Assembly (NCBI GenBank): GCA_014706385.1 | Contig: JACGZH010000010.1 | Span: forward strand, 434,001-498,000 | Reading direction: 5' to 3' | Length of the DNA stretch: 64,000 bases | Source of the DNA: Phaffia rhodozyma | Taxonomy: Eukaryota; Basidiomycota; Tremellomycetes; Cystofilobasidiales; Mrakiaceae | Shown here: in pieces, positions 57,658-64,000 of the stretch | Layout: the number at the start of each line of letters is the position of its first letter | Position numbering within the stretch: position 1 is the stretch's first letter | Position numbers and translations under genes: made by a program | The notes under the pieces: generated by a model | Database searches by the model: none | Told to the model about the DNA's origin: nothing | Seen by the model: only the letters and a program-made list of their open reading frames with translations

Positions 57658-58933
57658 TTAGAGAAAAAGAAAAAAGAAGAGACTCTGGAGAGATGACTGA
57701 GATAGTAAAGAACTGACTGCCTTCCATCCGGCCGCCTGCTCTCTAGCTTGATCTTGACCAGGAACCTGCTGGCCGATCATCGCCTCAAACTCTAGGAGTG
57801 AGACTATGATGGTGTATGCGCACGAGGTGGTACAAGTTCCCGGATAGTTTGAGACCCGCGTCCGCTCACACGCGAACGAGAACAGAGCCAAGGAAGGAAG
57901 AAGGAATCGAACGTACGGGTTGGCAGGACGGCAGTCCGGTAAACGATTGGTTCCTCCCACACTGTCTGCCTGAGTGGGGTAACGTTGTGGATGACCCGAT
58001 GCCGGTGGGTCTGTTTGAACAGAACGGGGGTGATATGCTCTGTAGATGATCCCGCCGATTTTGAATGATCAATAGCGAAGGTAAGGACACGAGGAGGATG
58101 AAGGGGCAAACCTTTGATATGGTGGTGTACATGTTCGTACTCTACTGGTATGAGAGTCTGTTCCGTCCGAACTACCTCGGCGGTCCCTTGAAGTCTCGGA
58201 CCAGGCGGGTGGGTCGGGTTAGACTCTTTCAACAAGGACGGCCGACGAGCAAGAGAAGAGAGTGACGTACGTCGGGAAGGTGGGATCTGGTGATGCTGCT
58301 TCTCGAGCTGCTTTGCCTTGCTTTTGGACAAGGGGTTGATTTCTTCTTTCTGGATGGAAGGCTGGACGTTGAGGACGTGTTGTTCAGGGAGATGGACTGT
58401 TTCCTGCACAGGTTGGATCCTGTGTTCTGTACGGATGAGGAGCGCGCGGGGAGATGAGCGCGTGGGATTGATCACCTTCTCGGTGCTTACCTAGCGCGAT
58501 GGAGAGAGAGAGAGAATTCACGAACGATGGTGATGCTTCGTTCGATTGGCCCGGTGCTCGGTGTTAGCGCAAGAACAGAGTATACACCTTGGTTAAGATG
58601 CGATCACGGCCGCGAGGTGATCGACGTACTTTATGGGTCTCCTTGTCGACCTCGGTCGAGGTTATGACATGCTTGTGTTTCTCGACTGGTGTTCTCGGTT
58701 GATTGGCAAGGGAGTTGAAAGGGCTGGATCAGACAGTGAGTCACAAACAAGGGGAAACAGAGACGGGGAGAGGTAGTAACTCTTTTCCTGAACGACCGGA
58801 TCGAGGGTTGTGGTGTGTACCTCGAGGGACTAGATGGAGAGTGGGTGAGTATCTCTTGATTGGAGGCGGGCGAGACACAAGGAGAACATGGACAAACTTC
58901 TGGCTGGGTGGGTGTGGACGAGCGATCAGACAT
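57658..58933 (-). CDS. Histidine-rich fungal 'allergen'-like protein
   Basis: The ATG at 58933 starts MSDRSSTPTQPEVCPC. Four or more exons follow: NQPRTPVEKHKHVITSTEVD (about 58650-58720), IRTEHRIQPVQETVHLPEQH (about 58390-58440), VRTEQTLIPVEYEHVHHHIK (about 58110-58175), STEHITPVLFKQTHRHRVIH (about 57980-58035), and EFEAMIGQQVPGQDQAREQA (about 57740-57800). The repeated pattern of 'T-E-H-x-x-P-V' plus His-rich segments is that of a family annotated in many fungi as 'allergen', probably a stress-related, disordered cytosolic protein. The C-terminal end at 57658 (TAA) follows a hydrophobic read-through tail that may be noncoding, so the real end could be a little upstream or on a further exon. 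Family call is from pattern memory. Confidence 0.65.
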
Positions 58934-59723
58934 GGTGATGGAGTGATGAAAGAAGAGACGAAGCGAGCGAGCGATCGATCGATGGACAGACGAGAGAATG
59001 AAGGAATGAGAGGTGAAAGAAGGAAGAGGTCAAGGAACAGATGGACACCCAGGAACGATTCCAGGACAGGAACACAGCACGGACACTCAGGGCAACCATC
59101 CAGGGCGATCATTCAGGGCGAGGTCGATCCCCCTCGGAACAGGCACATCGATGAAAAACGCAGGAACAGAGAAAACATGTGACGGCCGGTCGAGCACAAC
59201 CGCCAGTGTCCACCAAGCTTGGTCAGTGTGAGTGAGTGTATGCGCACCGAGCGGACCAGCAAGCATGTTAGCAGGCATGTTAGCGATCCAGCGTGTTGGT
59301 AAGACAGTATGTCGGCAAGAAAGCAAGCAGGCCAGCAGCCCAACAACCCATGCCGACTACTGAAGGAGAAAGTAAAGGTCGATCTTCGAACATCGAGTGC
59401 TGTTCTATCTGTTGTGTATGAGAGAGGCAGAGAGGGAGAGAAGGAAAGGAAACTAAGGCACAAGGCGGAAGACTACAAAGGAAGACTACAGATGTTTGTA
59501 GTGGACGCCCAGAAAGAACTACAAAATATCCTAATACTCCTCGAGCTTACACTACAAACCATCGTAATCAAATGTCCTAATACTTTCTCCCACGCCGCTT
59601 TTTTTTTCCATCCTTCTCTTTCTCTTCAACGCCCATCGACTCGTCTCTCATCCCAACCTCACCACACACTCACACACACTCTCTTCCCTCTGTCCCTCGT
59701 CGTCTTGTTCTCTCTCGCCCAGT
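58934..59723. promoter_or_regulatory. Divergent promoter region, allergen-like gene and SMD1
   Basis: 790 bases separate two divergent starts. It is purine-rich near the left gene and C/T-rich (TCTCTC runs) near 59600-59720, close to the SMD1 ATG. No supported frame. Confidence 0.4.
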
Positions 59724-61194
59724 ATGAAGCTTGTTAGGTCAGTGTAGTTCATCTGTAGCTGTCCATGTCCTGCCCGTGTTCTCCGTCGTCTTCCCTTCAT
59801 CTCTCCCTCGGCTGGGTCTGACCGTCTGTTCGGATGGCTGAGGAGAGAAAAAAATGAAGGAAACAACCCAAGACGTTTCCGTTCAGGTTGCCTCGACCCA
59901 TCTTTCTATATCTTCTCTCTCTTTCTCTCTCACACATCGCTTGGCCAGAACGTTCGCTGACCATGTGGCTCGTCATCTTGCTCTTTTGTCTGCGTGTGTA
60001 TATACTTATGTGTGTCCATGCCACCTCATTCTCCTATCCCTCACGCCATCTCTCGTCTGCGTCTGCTCGTCCTACTCGTAATCGATCTCTTTCGTCTGAA
60101 TCGTGATGATGTGTTATACATCGCTCACCGTGCTTACGTGGAAAAACAAACCCCCTCCCCCCACCTCCCGGGTCGAACCTCTTCCTTTCCCGTTGAAACG
60201 CGTCGTGTTGGCATCCTATCCGCAAACATAACGCTTCTCCCTTCATCGTCCGATCGTCTCTTACTTCCCAATTGCTCTAAACTCGCGATCCATCCTGCCT
60301 ACCATGATCTCCTTCGACTCTCCTTTGTCTTCACGTCGTCTTTCTTTGCCTTCCTATCCTCCTCCTCCTTCTCTCCACCGACAACAGATTCCTCATGAAG
60401 CTCAACAATGAGACCGTCACGATAGAGCTCAAAAACGGCTCGGTCATCCACGGCACGATCGTAGGTCAGTAGTTTCTCAATACTTTCTCCCAACCGCAAG
60501 ACCGGGACGAGGACAACACAGAACGGACAGCTTGTGGCGTACTGCACATCATATCATGGAAGGATCACCAACAAGATGGGATTCCTGAAGGATTGATGCA
60601 CAGTGTGATGATCTAGGGATGCGTCTTGGGTTGTGTGTGACCTTTGAGCTATCCGACAAAATCAACGGTCACTGATTTAGTGCCGGGAACCAGCTGTCTT
60701 GTCTGCTTCCCACGAATTTCGTCTCGACTACCCGTGCTGACCTCATGCTCCTTCTGTGTTTGTGTTGGAACCGGACGTCGTCTCTCAGCTGTGGATCCCC
60801 AGATGAACACTCACTTGAAGACCGTTAAGCTAACAATCCGAAACGCCGCGTCCCCTCAATCACTCGACTCTCTCTCTATCCGAGGTTTGTCTTTCTTCTT
60901 TTCCCCATCCCTGTTTCATGTGTTCCTTTGCTCTTGCTGACCGACGTTCATCCATCCGCGTCTCCTCTTCTCTCACCTCACTCCTCTTGATCCGCAGGAA
61001 ACACGATTCGATACTACCTTCTACCGGACTCGCTTCCCTTAGATACTCTCCTCGTGGACGACGCTCCTAAACCCAAGGGAGCAGGAAAGACAAAGAAGGA
61101 GGACGGAGCTGGCGCTCGGGGTGGTCGAGGGATGCGTGGTGGGAGGGGTATGCGAGGCGGACGAGGCGGAAGGAGCAGAGGAAGGGGTTTCTAA
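59724..61194 (+). CDS. SMD1: Sm core protein D1 of spliceosomal snRNPs
   Basis: SmD1 forms the heptameric Sm ring on U1, U2, U4 and U5 snRNAs. Four exons: 59724-59737, 60388-60464, 60789-60884 and 60998-61194. Together they give 384 bases, 127 residues plus stop. The translation is [20 protein letters not shown], then the Sm1 motif [20 protein letters not shown], the Sm2 part [20 protein letters not shown], and a C-terminal Arg-Gly tail ([20 protein letters not shown]), the dimethylarginine target in other SmD1 proteins. All of this is diagnostic. Length is normal (about 119 in human). The three introns are 650, 324 and 113 bases, of which the first two are long for this region, and the first exon is only 14 bases. 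Confidence 0.96.
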
Positions 61195-61875
61195 AAATGA
61201 AGGATTATCTCCTTCTTTCATCTTTCTCTACCTTTCAAATATCAACCCATTCTTTTCTTCTTCCCTTTTTTTTTTCTTTTCTCTTCCATCTCTTCCCAAA
61301 CGAATTCCTTCGCGTTTGTTCTCTGATCTTGGCTCCTCACTCCTCTTTTCTTCATTTCTCTCACCCTCTTTTACATCTCTTTTCCCTTTGAAAGCGAACG
61401 AGACCGGAGGTGAGGTTCTAGACGGATCTGCAGGAATAGGAGAGAGAGGAAGGAACATAAAAATACAAAGTTCTTTGTACCAGTCTTGTAAATACCTTGA
61501 CCCGACGGCGCAGGAGAAGAAGGGAGGGAAGATATAAAGAAAGTTGGAATTCATAGCAACCAGACAAGAAAAAGCAAGGAAGTCTTTTTAGCTTTGCACC
61601 CTTTTCCTTGCTCTTTCCGTCTTTGTCTTCATCAACGTATCGAACGTCGTCTTTTTCTTTTTCTTTTTCTTCCTCTTGTCCATCTCTTTTCGTCTAGTTG
61701 CTGAAACAGCCGACAATAGATTTGCTGGCTGTCGACAGATGACGAGTGAAAGTTATGATGAACGAACATACACGTTAAGCAAAGACGCGTCTCTAACGTT
61801 CCAGACGAGAATCGCGTCTCGCCTTCCCATTCCCCATTCCCCATCCTTCATCTCATCTCCTACCCTGGTATCATC
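61195..61875. other. Tandem intergenic region
   Basis: 681 bases between SMD1 and the UBR7 gene. It is T/C-rich in 61200-61400 (probable 3' UTR). A short TTTTTC run is at about 61650-61665. The UBR7 promoter must lie in the right part. No RNA gene was recognised. Confidence 0.4.
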
Positions 61876-64000
61876 ATGACACCCTCGCAACCTGCTCCGA
61901 TCCTTCAACCAACGTTGTTTCAGACACTAGATCCGAGCCAGACGTATTCTCTCTCGAGCCTGCTCCAAAGACAGGCAGAGCTGAATGACGAGGCGGCCGA
62001 AGTCCTCAAAGGCGACATCGGGGTTTGTTCTTTCAACACCGTCTTTGGCCGGGAAAAGGACACTGCCGGTAGTACGGAAGGAGATGTATCTGAACGAGAA
62101 CAGGAACGGGAAGGTCCAAGGCAAAGGGTTTATTCATGTCGAACTTGTATTGTCAAAGAAGGCTTGGACGGAGGAGGCGTTTGTTTTGGGTGTTCAATCA
62201 GTTGTCATTCCGGTTCGTCTGCTCGTCTGCCCGTCTCTTCCTACCGTTCTCGTCTCTCGTCCTTTCTTCCTACTCCTGTTGATCTTTGAGAGCTGACCAC
62301 AGATTTTGGAAACACGGAAACAACCACGACGGAACTTGGAAACTAAATGAAACCTAAACAATAATAAAAGACCATGACCTTGTGGAACTATTCGAAAAGA
62401 GATCGTTCAGATGCGACTGTCCGACCGAAAGGTTTCCTCACCATTCGTGTTCTTTGATCACCCCCGCCTTGTCATCATCTTCCACCCAGGACCAGCCTCA
62501 AGCTTCGTCTTCGTCAACACCACCTACTCAAGTCTACGCGCAAGGAGAGAGCCGGCAGAAACAGAAATTTCCAGTGAACAAGAGAAACCGATACAATCAC
62601 AACTTTTCTGGGAGATTCTGTTGGTGTGACACAGTGTATGATCCAGAGAGGGAGGTAGAGACGATGGTTCAATGTTTAGTTTGTGAGGTGCGCCGGTTTC
62701 TTCTTTTCCTCCTTGACGATGAGAAACGATGTGAGAGATCAGGAGACTGATACTGACTCGGAGGGTTCATGTTTCATGATTCTTCCAGGACTGGTACCAT
62801 GAATCCCACTTGAACCTCCTTGCCTCCACCTCTCCTACTTCCTCATCCGATCTCTCCACAGGCGCAGGCCCAGAGACAGATCAAGACCAAGAACCAATCC
62901 TTTCAGAAGACGCATACGATCACCTGATATGCGAGAGATGTGTCCTCGCCAGACCGGTGCTCAGGGACTACCTCGGCAGAGATGGCTTTCCCTGCCTGGT
63001 CCGATCCGAAGAGGGATCCGGATGGACGGTCGAGGGTCTGTTGGAGTTTGATGATGGCGAAGAAGACGAGGGGGAGGAGGGAGAAGGAGAAGGAGACGGC
63101 GGGGAAAAGAACAGCGCTCCTGAAAAGGACGGAACGGCGGAGGCCAAAGAGACGAAACCGTCAGACGAGCCAGCCAAGGTGATCAATTCGACCGGTCTCG
63201 GCAAACGTCCGTTATCCCCCTCTCCCTCCGCTTTATCACCGTCAAAGAAGCGGAAGACAACATGCACGTATCCCACGACTTCCCGGTCTTCTGCGCTCGG
63301 AGCGCTCATCACTAGGCGGGAAGCAGTCTATCTCTCTAGAGAGAAGACCGGAAAGGTAGAGACAGTACACGATAGTGAGTGGAAAGATGGGAGAGCGGAT
63401 ATGTTTGTACAGGATGGGTTCAGGGATCGGTGGTGTGTTTGTGATATCGTGCGTACCCTCGCTTCCTTCTCTTGGTATCCTCGCTGCACTTGATCAGCCT
63501 CCATCCATCGAGTCAACACACTGATATCGACCCCCGATGAACGGAGCGAACAGCATAAACATCAATTCAAACAACTTCCGTTCCTCTTGAAAGAAGAACA
63601 ATCCTGGCCACCTTCAAGTCAAGAAGATGAGACAGAGGGCTCATCTTCTGCCATACCTTCCGGTCCGTGTTTGATTCTTCATCTTTATTTTCATCTACTC
63701 CTCTCTATCCAACAGTTGATCCGACTAACCTTACTCCGTTTAAATTTGTTTTTTGATTACCATCTTCCTCTCAACTCGTTGTTGTTGCTGCTTCGTATAA
63801 ATCAGCCGACTCGGCAGAAGCCCAAGATATTCTGCTCTCAAACCTCCTCCAAGCACTTCCTCGTGGAAAAACCTTGGACGCTATCACTGCTTTCAACGAG
63901 TTATCAGCCGACCTGATCACCTTCTTCCGGACAAGGACGGCCGAGCGACGGGCTCTCGCTCTGGCCGATGGAAGCGGGATCGGGGAGGAAAGTGTGATCA
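61876..64000 (+). CDS. UBR7: UBR7/Mlo2-type E3 ubiquitin ligase (partial, cut at the window end)
   Basis: UBR7 (Mlo2 in fission yeast) carries a UBR box and a PHD finger; the human protein ubiquitinates histone H2B. Exons: 61876-62212, 62371-62687, 62789-63448, 63554 to about 63664, and from about 63806. The UBR box reads VYSCRTCIVKEGLDGGGVCF then, over the first splice, GCSISCHSDHDLVELFEKRS and FRCDC. The PHD finger reads NHNFSGRFCWCDTVYDP, MVQCLVCEDWYHESHLN and, after the insert, LICERC (about 62590-62945). A low-order Glu/Lys region (about 63050-63230) precedes a conserved module with DRWCVCDI at about 63428-63448. The last exon (DSAEAQDILLSNLLQALPRG) is open to the window end; UBR7 proteins usually end a few tens of residues further on. 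Zinc ligands for both domains are present. Confidence 0.94.

Overview
This window is nuclear DNA from a fungus, most likely a basidiomycete yeast. Genes are dense, lie on both strands and are split by many short GT-AG introns, about 40 to 110 bases in most genes. The proteins look like those of Tremellomycetes. A Phaffia/Cystofilobasidiales-type genome would fit, but that is an impression, not a result. I saw no tRNA, rRNA, CRISPR array, transposon or viral gene. Gene ends were set by joining open frames at plausible splice sites and by recognised protein ends, so outer limits are firmer than inner exon edges.

Layout, left to right. (1) 0.1-13 kb: SEC24 (COPII coat, +) converges on a Zn2Cys6 transcription factor (-); a nearly gene-free stretch follows, then a CAP10-like GT90 glycosyltransferase (-). 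(2) 13.4-23.3 kb: a kinesin-10-type motor (+), divergent from the GT90 gene, converges on CLU1/TIF31 (-). (3) 24.2-31.7 kb: a membrane-anchored glutaredoxin-fold protein without its cysteines (+), a small possibly cyclin-like gene (-), the RNase P/MRP subunit POP7 (-), and an uncharacterised multi-pass membrane protein (+) with an in-frame TAG near its 3' end. (4) 32.1-39.6 kb: a large proline-rich RING protein (+) and a Dal5-type major facilitator transporter (+). (5) 40.2-48.7 kb, all on the minus strand: a disordered Gln/Ser-rich protein, a secreted-looking or cell-surface-type beta-repeat protein (DUF7330-like), and a DHA2-type drug:H+ antiporter. (6) 50.1-64 kb: a disordered protein with a C-terminal coiled coil (+), VPS16 (HOPS/CORVET, -), a histidine-rich fungal 'allergen'-like protein (-), SmD1 (spliceosome core, +) and a UBR7/Mlo2-type E3 ligase (+) cut by the window end.

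The genes are mostly independent housekeeping functions: secretion (SEC24, VPS16, GT90), RNA processing (SMD1, POP7), cytoskeleton and mitochondria (kinesin, CLU1), and ubiquitin signalling (RING protein, UBR7). There is no gene cluster that reads as one pathway. The points most worth checking are a WW domain spliced onto the N-terminus of Sec24, a glutaredoxin fold that has lost its active site, the in-frame TAG in the membrane protein, the N-G-S repeat protein, and the outsized introns of SMD1.
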